A DNA stretch of 49,042 bases from Rhodopirellula sp. (GTDB taxonomy: Bacteria > Planctomycetota > Planctomycetia > Pirellulales > Pirellulaceae): assembly GCA_002689655.1 (NCBI GenBank), contig NZHC01000128.1, positions 1 through 49,042 of the forward strand, read 5' to 3'. Within the stretch, counting starts at the first letter, position 1, and each line of letters opens with the position of its first letter. The notes under the pieces were generated by a model. That model was given only the letters and a program-made list of their open reading frames with translations, did not search any database and was not told the origin of the DNA. The translations under genes were made by a program, and so were the position numbers. Of this stretch, positions 36,614 to 45,680 are shown in pieces.

Positions 36614-38340
36614 TGCGGCTCAACATTTCACAGCCATCCGCTGGATCATTAGCACCACACTGCGGATTTCAATTCAAAAGACTCACGCGGCCCTCCCTTC
36701 AGGTGCTTGCATTTCACTGCTTGCTGTCTTTGGCGTTCATTGCTCTGCCCCAGTCTGGACTGGCGGTAGAACTTCGAGATTCAGATCAAGTCTCATTGCA
36801 CCCGACAGAGCCTACCGAGCTCACGCTCACAGGCCAGAACCTTCGTTCCGAATCGGGGCAGGTCGCTGACCTGTGGTGCAGTTCACCCGTGACTTTTGAG
36901 GTCATGGATCCTGAAAACAAAGATCGCAATCGCGTTCGTTACCGCGTTACACCCACGAAACCGATGGGCGGCGTTGTCACGATTCGTGCCTATACCGCAG
37001 ACTCCGTATCACAGGCACTACTTTTTTTCGTTACTTCTCCGGCAAGTCAGGGCATCCCCTCTGACACAACTCCTCCCCTGAAGCCACCCTTCGGGATTGA
37101 TCTTAAATCGAAAAGTAATGGAGACACCACGATTCACTTTGAGTGCAACAAGGGGCAGATACTGTTTGCTGAAATCATCGGCTCACGAATCGGCAGTTCA
37201 GTTGATGGCGTGCTGATCCTATCAGATGCTAACAAACGGGAACTGACGTTCGCTGACGATCATCCGATGACAGGTAGCGATCCGATTCTGAAATGGACTG
37301 CCGAATACTCGGGCCTTCATCATCTGACCATCAAAGACGTGGAGTATCGCGGGGGTCTGCGAATGCATTTACGGGTGAGCGAAGAAACAACAGCAGGCCG
37401 GACCGTTCCATCAGCTATCCGACGCGGAGAAACGAGACGTTTAAAAGTCACCACGGCCTCACATCCAGAACCTCTCTGCGAACAAGTCGTGCACATTGGC
37501 ATGAGCGAGGCCCCCGGTCTCGGTTACGTACCGCAACGTTCAATCCTGTCTCCGTTCATCAAATCTGACCAACCTGTGTATACCGAAACTGAAAGCGAAC
37601 GGCTTCCCGTCCCTGCACTGTTCTGCGGAAAAATCGAGTCTGAGAAAGAGGTTGACAGCGTCACCTTTGATGCCCGCAAAGGTGAAACGATCACCATCAA
37701 ATTCCTTTCAACGGACGGTCCATTCGTCGGTGACTTGCGGTTGTTCCGCAAGAACCAGAAGGTGCGTGACCATCACTTCGGGCGGGACCCGAACAACAGC
37801 CTCAAATACAAGGTGCCCGAAACAGATACTTATCGGATCGAGATTCGTGAGGTTCTGAACAGGTTCGGAATCGGTTTTGAATATTGCGTCTCTCTTCGCA
37901 ACGATCTCGCGCCAACGGTGCTACGAATCGCTCCAGTCAAGCCTGGTGATCGGCGAATACGCAATGACAAGCCACATCGCCAGGTTTGGTTCAACGACGA
38001 AACCCTGCCCATTCTCGTTCGCGCCGACCGACGTGGGTTTGACGGTCCGATCACTTTGCATGCAGAGCTCGATGGAAAACGATGTAAAGTCGATGGACGC
38101 ATTGCGGAGAAGAAGAACGAAACTGAAATGCAGATCCATCTTCCGGAAGCAAGTCCCAATCGCGAACTGAAGACTCTCAGGATTTTCGGCAGCTGCGACA
38201 TCGAGGGCAACTCCATGTACATCCCCCTTGACCTGAGTGAACACATCAAACGTGATTTCGAAGAATTCACTACAATTCCGGCAAATGCAGGACACACCAT
38301 TGCGGTTGTCGTAACACCGTATGAAGAGAAAAAGAAATGA
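36613..38340 (+). CDS. PPC-type beta-sandwich protein (counterpart of N-terminal half of the giant fusion)
   Basis: About 575 residues; ATG 36613 lies inside the overlap with the TolB-like gene (GTG 36610 also in frame). A hydrophobic stretch (LAFHCLLSLAFIALPQSGLA) after a long n-region is a likely signal. It has a TIG-like first sandwich (PTELTLTGQNLRSESGQ), a PPC-like domain (WTAEYSGLHHLTIKDVEYRG) and a second PPC-like domain (FDARKGETITIKFLS, YKVPETDTYRIEIREVLNR). There is no haem motif. The layout matches the N-terminal half of the 26410-31035 protein. Its stop overlaps the start of the DUF1549/1553 gene in ATGA, so the two products are probably made in step and associate. Confidence 0.82.
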   Translation: MRLNISQPSAGSLAPHCGFQFKRLTRPSLQVLAFHCLLSLAFIALPQSGLAVELRDSDQVSLHPTEPTELTLTGQNLRSESGQVADLWCSSPVTFEVMDPENKDRNRVRYRVTPTKPMGGVVTIRAYTADSVSQALLFFVTSPASQGIPSDTTPPLKPPFGIDLKSKSNGDTTIHFECNKGQILFAEIIGSRIGSSVDGVLILSDANKRELTFADDHPMTGSDPILKWTAEYSGLHHLTIKDVEYRGGLRMHLRVSEETTAGRTVPSAIRRGETRRLKVTTASHPEPLCEQVVHIGMSEAPGLGYVPQRSILSPFIKSDQPVYTETESERLPVPALFCGKIESEKEVDSVTFDARKGETITIKFLSTDGPFVGDLRLFRKNQKVRDHHFGRDPNNSLKYKVPETDTYRIEIREVLNRFGIGFEYCVSLRNDLAPTVLRIAPVKPGDRRIRNDKPHRQVWFNDETLPILVRADRRGFDGPITLHAELDGKRCKVDGRIAEKKNETEMQIHLPEASPNRELKTLRIFGSCDIEGNSMYIPLDLSEHIKRDFEEFTTIPANAGHTIAVVVTPYEEKKK

Positions 38341-40841
38341 ACATCGCTGCAATGAATCGTACTGAGTACTGGCAACGACCATGGATCGTTCTTTCCATCT
38401 TCATGGCAGTCGCATGTTTTACCGAATTGGCTTCACTGCCTTGCCTTGCCGACCACACGAGCAATCAGCAAGTCATCACAGTGCATCCTGCGACCTATCA
38501 GATCACCGGAAAGCGTGATCCACTGCAGTTAATTGTCACTGTCTCGGAAAAGGAACAAACACTCGACGTGACTCGCGACTGCACCTATGAAGTAAAAACA
38601 GACGCTTTGAGCGTAACAGAAGCTGGACTGGTAACCCCAAAAACAAATGGAAAAACCACCATCACCATTCGCTGGCAAAACCTGAGATGTCAAGCAACGG
38701 TCGAAGTCATCCATATAGAAAAACCCCAACCGATGTCATTCGACTATGACGTGCTCCCGATCCTCGCCCAGACCGGCTGCAGCGGGGGGTCATGCCACGG
38801 GGCGCCTCACGGCAAAGCTGGTTTCCAGCTGTCGCTGTTTGGCTCTGATCGCGAGTTGGATCGCATTTCCCTAACCCAAGAACTGTACGGACGTAGAATC
38901 AACCCAATTGAACCTGCGAAGAGTTTGCTGCTTCAAAAGCCAAGCATGCAAATTGCTCATCAGGGGGGGAAGCGTTTCGCTGACTCGGAGCGACCTTACG
39001 CTGTCCTTCATGACTGGATCTCGGAAGGTTGCCAGAACAAAACAGCGGAGGTCGCATGTATCGGGATCGAAGTTTACCCACAGGAAAACAGGCTTCTAAA
39101 ATCTCCAGCGTGGCAACAGCAGTTCTCTGTGATCGCCAGTTTTGAGGATGGCACAAGACGTGATGTCACCCAATTATCCAAGTACGAGACTTCGGACCCT
39201 TTAGTTGCAGTGACAAATCGCACAGGTTTAGTAACAGGTTTGCGGCGTGGTGAAGCAGCCATCATCGTTCGCTATCTCAACCACATCGAAACTCCGCTGA
39301 TGACTTTCGTCAGGGACGCCAAAGATTTTCGGTGGGCAGCACCGATACCAGTGAATGATGTCGACATTCATGTTCAGGCCAAGCTTAAAAAACTCAAGTT
39401 CCTGCCAGCAACACGGTGCAAGGATCATGAGTTTATCCGGCGTGTCTTCCTCGATACGATCGGCATCCTTCCCACCCAAGTCGAAGCTGACGCATTCGTA
39501 GCTGATAATAGCCCGGACAAAAGAGGCGTCCTAATCGATGAACTACTCGAAAGAAAAGAATTTGCGAGATTTTGGGCGCAAAAATGGGGTGATCTCCTAC
39601 GCATTTCCACCAAGCTGATCGGAACCGCGAGTACCCATAAATTCAACCGGTGGCTTGAACATAGCGTATTGAGCAACCAGCCCTATGACGCATTCGCCCG
39701 CGACATTCTGCTTGCAACCGGCAGTACACGTCAGTATCCAGCTGGCAACTTCTACCGGTCAGCCGGCGACACGAGTGATGCAATGGAAACAGCCGCACAG
39801 GTCTTTCTTGGAACAAGAATCCAATGTGCGAAATGCCACAATCATCCTTTTGAACGTTGGACACAGGAAAACTACTATGGACTGAGCGCCTTTTTCAATC
39901 GAGTCGAAAGATCAAGAACCTCCCGCAAGGAAGAAATCCTGCTCTGGTCACGAGACGATGGTGAGGTCCAACTGCCAACCACAGGCGAAGCAGTGGAACC
40001 GTGGGTTCCAGGCGCTGACAGCATCCCGAACCTCCCAGGTGATCGTCGACAAGCCTTTACCAACTGGTTGACCACCAACGAAAACCCGTTGTTTGCAAGG
40101 GTGGAAGTCAATCGGATCTGGAGCCATCTGATGGGGCGCGGGATTGTCGAGCCATTCGATGATTTCCGTGATTCCAATCCACCCGCGAATGCTCCCCTGC
40201 TGAACTCACTTGCAAAAATGTTCGTTAAAAGTGGGTACGACCGAAAACAGATCATCCGGATCATTTTGAATAGCGAAACCTACCAAGCTTCATCGCAACC
40301 GACCGAAAATGATCAAAGCGGACTCAAATACGCCTCGCATTACCAGTCTCGAATTCTGACGGCTGAACAGTTGGTCGACGCTCTAGGGTTGGTCACCGGT
40401 AAACCAAAAGCTTTTTTTGGTGTCCCGACGGGAACACTGGCAACCTGGCTGCCCGCTCCGGACCTGAGACCCCACGACCGAGGTAGGATTGGTGACATTG
40501 AATTCCTAAAGGTATTTGGCCAACCCGAGAGGCAAAGCGCGTGCGAATGCGAACGCAGCGATGACGTGAGTCTGGGGCAGGCACTCGAACTGATTAATGG
40601 AAAACTGGTCGCAGACATGTTGTCCGATCGCTCCAACACCTTCCACCAGCAACTTGATGCTGGCATCGAACCCAGCACAATCATTGACTCTATTTACCGA
40701 CGTGCCCTGTGCCGCTCTGCTAGTGAAGAAGAAATGAAAATCCACAGCGACTACCTGGCAAGACATCAGGACATTCACCTTGCGATGGAAGATATCTGCT
40801 GGGCAATTCTGAACCGCACAGAATTCCTGTTTCAACACTGA
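38337..40841 (+). CDS. CX4CH cytochrome-DUF1549/DUF1553 (PSCyt2/PSD1) protein
   Basis: An 834-residue exported protein. The signal (WIVLSIFMAVACFTELASLPCLA) is followed by a Big2-like domain. A haem motif of CX4CH spacing (C148, C153, H154; GCSGGSCHGAPHGKAGF) comes next, then a second Big2-like segment. DUF1549 has CAKCH (497-501) in CAKCHNHPFERW, and DUF1553 has ENPLFARVEVNRIWSHLMG, FDDFRDSNPPANAPLL and ILNSETYQAS. It is the counterpart of the C-terminal half of the 26410-31035 fusion; matching segments such as RINPIEPAKSLLLQKPSMQI are easily aligned by eye. It has two predicted haem sites, and its reaction is unknown. The next gene, cytochrome-WD40, follows after 123 bp. Confidence 0.91.
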   Translation: MNIAAMNRTEYWQRPWIVLSIFMAVACFTELASLPCLADHTSNQQVITVHPATYQITGKRDPLQLIVTVSEKEQTLDVTRDCTYEVKTDALSVTEAGLVTPKTNGKTTITIRWQNLRCQATVEVIHIEKPQPMSFDYDVLPILAQTGCSGGSCHGAPHGKAGFQLSLFGSDRELDRISLTQELYGRRINPIEPAKSLLLQKPSMQIAHQGGKRFADSERPYAVLHDWISEGCQNKTAEVACIGIEVYPQENRLLKSPAWQQQFSVIASFEDGTRRDVTQLSKYETSDPLVAVTNRTGLVTGLRRGEAAIIVRYLNHIETPLMTFVRDAKDFRWAAPIPVNDVDIHVQAKLKKLKFLPATRCKDHEFIRRVFLDTIGILPTQVEADAFVADNSPDKRGVLIDELLERKEFARFWAQKWGDLLRISTKLIGTASTHKFNRWLEHSVLSNQPYDAFARDILLATGSTRQYPAGNFYRSAGDTSDAMETAAQVFLGTRIQCAKCHNHPFERWTQENYYGLSAFFNRVERSRTSRKEEILLWSRDDGEVQLPTTGEAVEPWVPGADSIPNLPGDRRQAFTNWLTTNENPLFARVEVNRIWSHLMGRGIVEPFDDFRDSNPPANAPLLNSLAKMFVKSGYDRKQIIRIILNSETYQASSQPTENDQSGLKYASHYQSRILTAEQLVDALGLVTGKPKAFFGVPTGTLATWLPAPDLRPHDRGRIGDIEFLKVFGQPERQSACECERSDDVSLGQALELINGKLVADMLSDRSNTFHQQLDAGIEPSTIIDSIYRRALCRSASEEEMKIHSDYLARHQDIHLAMEDICWAILNRTEFLFQH

Positions 40842-40964
40842 CACAGCAATGACCCGCTGGCTACAACCACGTCCAATGGTTCGACGCCACTGATTATCCC
40901 AACGCTGATCATCTTGGACAAACCGTTGTAAACATTCGATTTCCAGGGCACTTGGCGAACACAA

Positions 40965-42308
40965 ATGAGCAGCAATCAAGCAGTCTACCGGAGGCAGTGG
41001 CGACTTCTTTGGATTTTTGTTTTACTGTTTTGCGCTGGTCGCCAAGTGAAAGCAGATGATGCGATCAGTTTCGCAACCAGGGTGGCACCGCTGTTACAAC
41101 AGCAGTGTGTGACCTGCCATGATGCCGAATTGGCAGAAGCAGGCTACCGGCTAGACACCTATAAACATTTGGTGCGACTGGGGGATGGCAGTCCTGCTGT
41201 GATTGCTGAAAAACCTGACAAAAGCAAACTTTTTCAGGTCCTGATTCACGAGGATGAAAACTCACGCATGCCATCGGAAAGCGATCCGCTTCCCGACACC
41301 TCGATTAATCTGATCAGAAATTGGATCCAACAAGGAGCTGCCTTTGACGGAGCCTCTGAAGATCAATTACTCAGTTCACTTCTGCCTAAAACAGAACATC
41401 CCCAACCCCCAAAAAACTACCCGGCTGCCATCCCGTTGTCTGCCATAGCGTTTCACCCCTCACAAAGCCAGTTATTGGTGAGTGGTTATCACGAGATCAC
41501 AATATGGAATCTGAAGGGCGAACTTGTTAATAGAATTACCAACCAAGGCGAGCGAACCTACGCGATTGATATCCACCCCACACTCCCACACGTTCTAACT
41601 GCCAGTGGAACCCCGGGTGTGACCGGCGAGGTAAGAATCTTTAATTTATCCACGGGCGCATTGGCATCGGTGCTAGCGACCGCTGATGAAGTAATCATGG
41701 ACGCCCGATACAGTCCTGACGGCAATACCATTGCAGTAGCAATGCCAGATGGATCAACCCGTTTGATTGATTCCAAAACGGGCTCTGAAAAAAGGCAGCT
41801 CTTAGGCCATTCAGATCAGGTGTGTTCGGTGTCTTGGCACGCCGATGGAAAACGACTTGCAACAGCCAGCCGTGATCACACAGCCAAAATTTTCGATTGC
41901 CAAAACGGGTTGTCTGTGGCAACTTTCACGGGGCACACCAAATCGGTTAACGACGTAGCGTTTGTCAACCATGATCAGGCGGTCAGCGTTAGCGATGATG
42001 GAACAGCACAACTTTGGAATGCAGACAACGGAAAACGCATGCGGGAAATGGCGAGGAACAAAACGCCCATTTTGACGCTGTCGATAGCACCCGAAAAAAT
42101 CGCCGTTTCTGGAGCGTTGGAAACACAATGGTTTAAACGTGACGGCCGCCAAAGCATTAAGCGATTCACTGATTCAGATGCTTGGACGACGATAACAGTT
42201 TTTGATTCATCTGGTGAAATCTTCGCCGCCGGCACCCAATCCGGTGAAATTGTAGTCCGCCAAAAGGAACAGGAACCAATCCGATTCAACGCTATCCCGG
42301 GCCGCTAA
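40965..42308 (+). CDS. PSCyt1 cytochrome c-WD40 propeller protein
   Basis: A 447-residue exported protein with signal LLWIFVLLFCAGRQVKA, a PSCyt1 domain with CVTCH (48-52) in QCVTCHDAELAEAGYRLDTY, a possible distal Met in SRMPSESDPL, and a WD40 propeller (VMDARYSPDGNTIAVAMPDG, VSWHADGKRLATASRDHTAK, FTGHTKSVNDVAFVNHD). It is a whole-length paralogue of 24811-26304 and holds the same terminal position in its cluster. A likely role is electron transfer with protein docking in the periplasm alongside the DUF1549/1553 protein. Confidence 0.92.
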   Translation: MSSNQAVYRRQWRLLWIFVLLFCAGRQVKADDAISFATRVAPLLQQQCVTCHDAELAEAGYRLDTYKHLVRLGDGSPAVIAEKPDKSKLFQVLIHEDENSRMPSESDPLPDTSINLIRNWIQQGAAFDGASEDQLLSSLLPKTEHPQPPKNYPAAIPLSAIAFHPSQSQLLVSGYHEITIWNLKGELVNRITNQGERTYAIDIHPTLPHVLTASGTPGVTGEVRIFNLSTGALASVLATADEVIMDARYSPDGNTIAVAMPDGSTRLIDSKTGSEKRQLLGHSDQVCSVSWHADGKRLATASRDHTAKIFDCQNGLSVATFTGHTKSVNDVAFVNHDQAVSVSDDGTAQLWNADNGKRMREMARNKTPILTLSIAPEKIAVSGALETQWFKRDGRQSIKRFTDSDAWTTITVFDSSGEIFAAGTQSGEIVVRQKEQEPIRFNAIPGR

Positions 42309-42486
42309 CAATCTGTCCATACGACGCACAGCACAACAAAGCAAGCATTTTGCTTTCTAACCTTGAGTGAACAAGTGATGTACCTTGAAGGCATGTTTCA
42401 AGTCAGAAGTCGGGAACCAAGCTTCATCTGTTATTGATGCTGCGGCTGCCGCCCATCCCACACACCTGCGGTAATCAGTAACCCGT

Positions 42487-44115
42487 ATGATAAGCAAAGT
42501 CTCCGAAAGCTGCCACGTTGCAGATGCGTCTGGCCACAGCGACGCTGTATCGCGTCGTATTTTCATTGAGAGATTGGGGAAACAAGTCAGCGCGGGAATG
42601 TTAGCCAGTGGCAGCCTTCTGAACGCGGCAGACTCGGCAACCGGGCAGGAACCTTTCAGTACCATGCCGCACCACGAGTACGCAAAACATGATGCGATCA
42701 GCCTCGCATCGCTAGTGCGTACAGGACAGGTCAGTGCTGAGGATTTATTAGATGCAGCGATTCAGCGTTTGGAGACAGTGGATCCGCAAATCAATGCGAT
42801 CGCCGGTCGAATGTATGACGAAGCCCGCACTGCCATCCGTCAAGGTCTTCCGCGTGGTCCATTCACGGGTGTTCCGCTACCAGTAAAAGACATCAGCTTT
42901 CCAATGAAGGGTGTACCCTCCGAATACGGATCCAAGCTATTCGCAGACCGGCTATCGAAACGGGACAGCACGGCTGTCAAGCGTCTGAGACGCGCGGGGT
43001 TCGTTCCTTTCGCGCGTACGCGAGTTCCGGAACTGGGCATCCTGCCCACGACAGAATCAACTTATGGCGGCATCACGCGAAATCCATTTGCAGTCAACCA
43101 CACAGCAGGCGGATCATCGGGAGGCAGTGCTGCTGCGGTTGCTGCTGAAATCAGTCCCATCGCGACCGCAAGTGACGGTGGTGGGTCCATTCGCATTCCT
43201 GCCGCGTGCTGCGGTCTCTTCGGCCTGAAACCTACACGAGCGAGAGTGCCAACAGGCCCGGACGGGTTCGAAGCTTGGGGCGGCTTGGCTGTGTTGCATG
43301 GAGTCACCCGCTCAGTTCGCGACAGTGCGGCATTGCTGGATGTAATGTCAGGCATGGCAGCAGGTGATTCATACGCTGCCCCCCATCACAATGGAACTTT
43401 TCTGAGGCAGGTCACGCACAAACCAGGCAAGCTGCGCATCGCGATGGTCAAGACAATGAATCCGACTACTGATATCGATCCGGAGTGCATGCAGGCCCTA
43501 CAACAATCGGCCGCCTTGTGTGAATCACTGGGGCACACAGTCGAAGAGACAACGGATGATTTCAACCAACAATTTTCGTTTCAGGAACTGCGCCACTCGC
43601 ATGGCCTTACCGTTTTGGTAGCAGTTCGCCGTCGCGTTCTTGCGCGTCTGCAGGAACTCGGACGCGAGCTTCGCGATGACGATCTTGAACCTGTAACGCG
43701 TTTCTATCATGACTATGCCGAACAGTACACGGCAGTCCAACTCGAAGATGCACGCAGTGCATTTTTTCGTGCAGCTCGGAAGATGTCAGACTTCCAGTCT
43801 CGCTACGACATAATCATGACGCCAACACTGGCAACTCCGCCCGTCAAACACGGCGAAATTTGCATGACGGGGACAGCTCAACAGGTACTCGACGGAATAC
43901 TAAATTTCATTCCGTGCACACAAATGGCGAATTGGACAGGCCAACCAGCGATGTCCGTCCCGCTCAACCTGACCAAGTCCGGCCTGCCAATCGGAACTCA
44001 CTTTATGGGAAAATTTGGAGACGAGGGAACCCTTTTCCAGCTGGCAGGGCAACTCGAACAAGCCCATCCCTGGGACGCGCGGCGTCCCAAGTTCGAGGTG
44101 ATCAAAACGGGTTGA
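42487..44115 (+). CDS. Amidase-signature hydrolase, probably Tat-exported
   Basis: A 542-residue amidase-signature family enzyme. The Ser-cisSer-Lys triad is visible: K134 in PLPVKDISF, S210/S211 in GGSSGGSAAA and nucleophile S234 in DGGGSIRIPAACCGLFG. The N-terminus has SRRIFIERLGKQVSAGMLAS, a twin-arginine-like signal, so this is an exported amidase rather than the cytoplasmic GatA subunit, and no gatB/gatC partner is present. Amidases of this fold hydrolyse carboxylic amides; the substrate is not predictable. It follows the cytochrome-WD40 gene by 178 bp on the same strand and may or may not share its transcript. Confidence 0.9.
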   Translation: MISKVSESCHVADASGHSDAVSRRIFIERLGKQVSAGMLASGSLLNAADSATGQEPFSTMPHHEYAKHDAISLASLVRTGQVSAEDLLDAAIQRLETVDPQINAIAGRMYDEARTAIRQGLPRGPFTGVPLPVKDISFPMKGVPSEYGSKLFADRLSKRDSTAVKRLRRAGFVPFARTRVPELGILPTTESTYGGITRNPFAVNHTAGGSSGGSAAAVAAEISPIATASDGGGSIRIPAACCGLFGLKPTRARVPTGPDGFEAWGGLAVLHGVTRSVRDSAALLDVMSGMAAGDSYAAPHHNGTFLRQVTHKPGKLRIAMVKTMNPTTDIDPECMQALQQSAALCESLGHTVEETTDDFNQQFSFQELRHSHGLTVLVAVRRRVLARLQELGRELRDDDLEPVTRFYHDYAEQYTAVQLEDARSAFFRAARKMSDFQSRYDIIMTPTLATPPVKHGEICMTGTAQQVLDGILNFIPCTQMANWTGQPAMSVPLNLTKSGLPIGTHFMGKFGDEGTLFQLAGQLEQAHPWDARRPKFEVIKTG

Positions 44116-44759
44116 GCAAACGGAATCGATTTTCGATTTACTGAGCGTGGATATTTGCAATGTTCATGCCCCTGTTTGCGAAAACTCGCCCGCTGCACTT
44201 TCCGACTTACCAAGTTGCGACGGAGCGATCAATCAATGAATCTGAGGTTCCGACGTTCATTCCATTGACCCCGCTCATGCTTCCGCGACCACCGTTCAGA
44301 TCCGTCATTTTAAGGATGGAATTTTTTTCTGAAATGCGATGTGATTATCAGAACATCGCGCTCGATCGCTTTGGCAAGGGAGATCGATTCATCGCTTGTC
44401 TGACACTGGTCCAAATTCCCGGCAAGTAATCCGCAATTCAGGGTGAGAGAAGCCGCCAATTCCGTCCGGCATGACTAAAAACGGAAGGCCATTCGGCCAT
44501 TCTGATTGCACGATTCACACCGCTGGAAGTGGGATCGTTCAGGTGGTGACAATCAAAACGACGAAACAGCCTAGAGAATTCACCTTCAACACGCTGCCCG
44601 CTGATGGACGATTTCATCCTGCAGACACAGAACCAACCACACAGCGGTCGTCCTTACGCTGCAACGTTTCTGCGTGGTCCGAACTGTTTCCACCAGTATG
44701 GTAATCCCCCGTACGGGTAACCCGCTCACTCGAATCGCGATCACATTGAAGGTAGAGCC
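44116..44759. other. 644-bp gap with two doubtful short frames
   Basis: Two plus-strand frames, 44160-44429 (89 codons) and 44471-44704 (77 codons), start with ATG but have no recognisable domain, signal or ribosome site. They look like non-coding sequence or decayed genes. No RNA gene or obvious terminator is seen. Confidence 0.4.
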
Positions 44760-45515
44760 ATGTCAGCGTTTTTCAATTCCTACAATTACAACCCACACCG
44801 ACACTGCCTGAAGGTTTCGGGCATCTTCGTCATCCTGCTCGCGGTAGCTGGACAGGCCAACAAAGCCCATGCTCAAACGGGACAAGATGGCGGGGCATGG
44901 TTTTCAGCGAACACTCAGGGTGTTCTTGGCGACCGCTGTTCACATCAACCTGGTTTACGCTGGTGGTTTGATGGCCACCTTCGCTATCGTGATGATTCCG
45001 GCGGTTACAACCAGAGCATCCTTCGCCCAGCATTGGGATACGCGATCAATCGCAATACCGCATTGTGGTGGGGATACGCTTGGATCAACGAGCTACCTGC
45101 TAGCGGCGCACCCGCATTCAATGAAAATCGAATGTGGGAACAATTAACTTGGTCAGGTAAGTGCAATGCTGCGAGCATCCTGAGTCGTACGAGGCTGGAA
45201 CAGCGTTTCGTCGAAACAGGAGAGGACACTGGCTGGCGTTTCCGACAGTTGCTGAAGATAAATCGACCTCTTGATTTTCAACCCCGCTTAAGTCTGGTCG
45301 CGTGGGACGAAACATTCTTCGACCTGAACACGACAGACTGGGGACAACAAGGCAGCTTTTCGCAAAATCGGCTCTTTGTCGGCTTGGGCTGGAAATGCTC
45401 AGGCAAGAACCAGCCCAAAATCGAAGTTGGCTATCTGAACCAGTTTTTGCGCGGACAAAGTGCTAATGACCAATCCAACCACATCGCCTCGTTGAATTGG
45501 TTCTGGACGTTTTAA
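44760..45515 (+). CDS. DUF2490 family protein, likely outer-membrane barrel
   Basis: A 251-residue protein. ATG 44760 follows a weak purine site (GGTAGAG). The N-terminal signal segment (VSGIFVILLAVAGQANKAHA) is followed by alternating beta strands typical of DUF2490: AWFSANTQGVLGD, WWFDGHLRYRDDSGGYNQSI, RPALGYAINRNTALWWGYAW, RLEQRFVETGEDTGWRFRQL, QNRLFVGLGWK and a C-terminal strand ending in aromatic residues (NWFWTF), as outer-membrane barrels do. The function of DUF2490 is unknown. It would be one of the few outer-membrane candidates here. Confidence 0.8.
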   Translation: MSAFFNSYNYNPHRHCLKVSGIFVILLAVAGQANKAHAQTGQDGGAWFSANTQGVLGDRCSHQPGLRWWFDGHLRYRDDSGGYNQSILRPALGYAINRNTALWWGYAWINELPASGAPAFNENRMWEQLTWSGKCNAASILSRTRLEQRFVETGEDTGWRFRQLLKINRPLDFQPRLSLVAWDETFFDLNTTDWGQQGSFSQNRLFVGLGWKCSGKNQPKIEVGYLNQFLRGQSANDQSNHIASLNWFWTF

Positions 45516-45680
45516 TAACTGACTAACGCGTAACGAATCATTGAAACTCTTGAGCAAGCTATTCAGCGATCACGTGAACAAACAATCACGCCTGAAATTT
45601 CAAGTAGCAGCAACGGCTGTTGGTCTGATCTAATTTAGCGAAGGCGAAATATGAAATACCACAAACCATGAATCAGACAA

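Noticed and set aside
37830-38382. Long minus-strand frames (181 and 153 codons)
   Set aside because: Both are antisense to the PPC-type gene, which has clear domain content and coupled overlaps with its neighbours.
42487-44115. GatA subunit of the tRNA amidotransferase
   Set aside because: The amidase triad fits, but a Tat-like signal and the absence of gatB/gatC point to an exported amidase.
44160-44704. Two short plus-strand genes after the amidase
   Set aside because: There is no domain, signal or ribosome site; they are kept only as a note on the gap.
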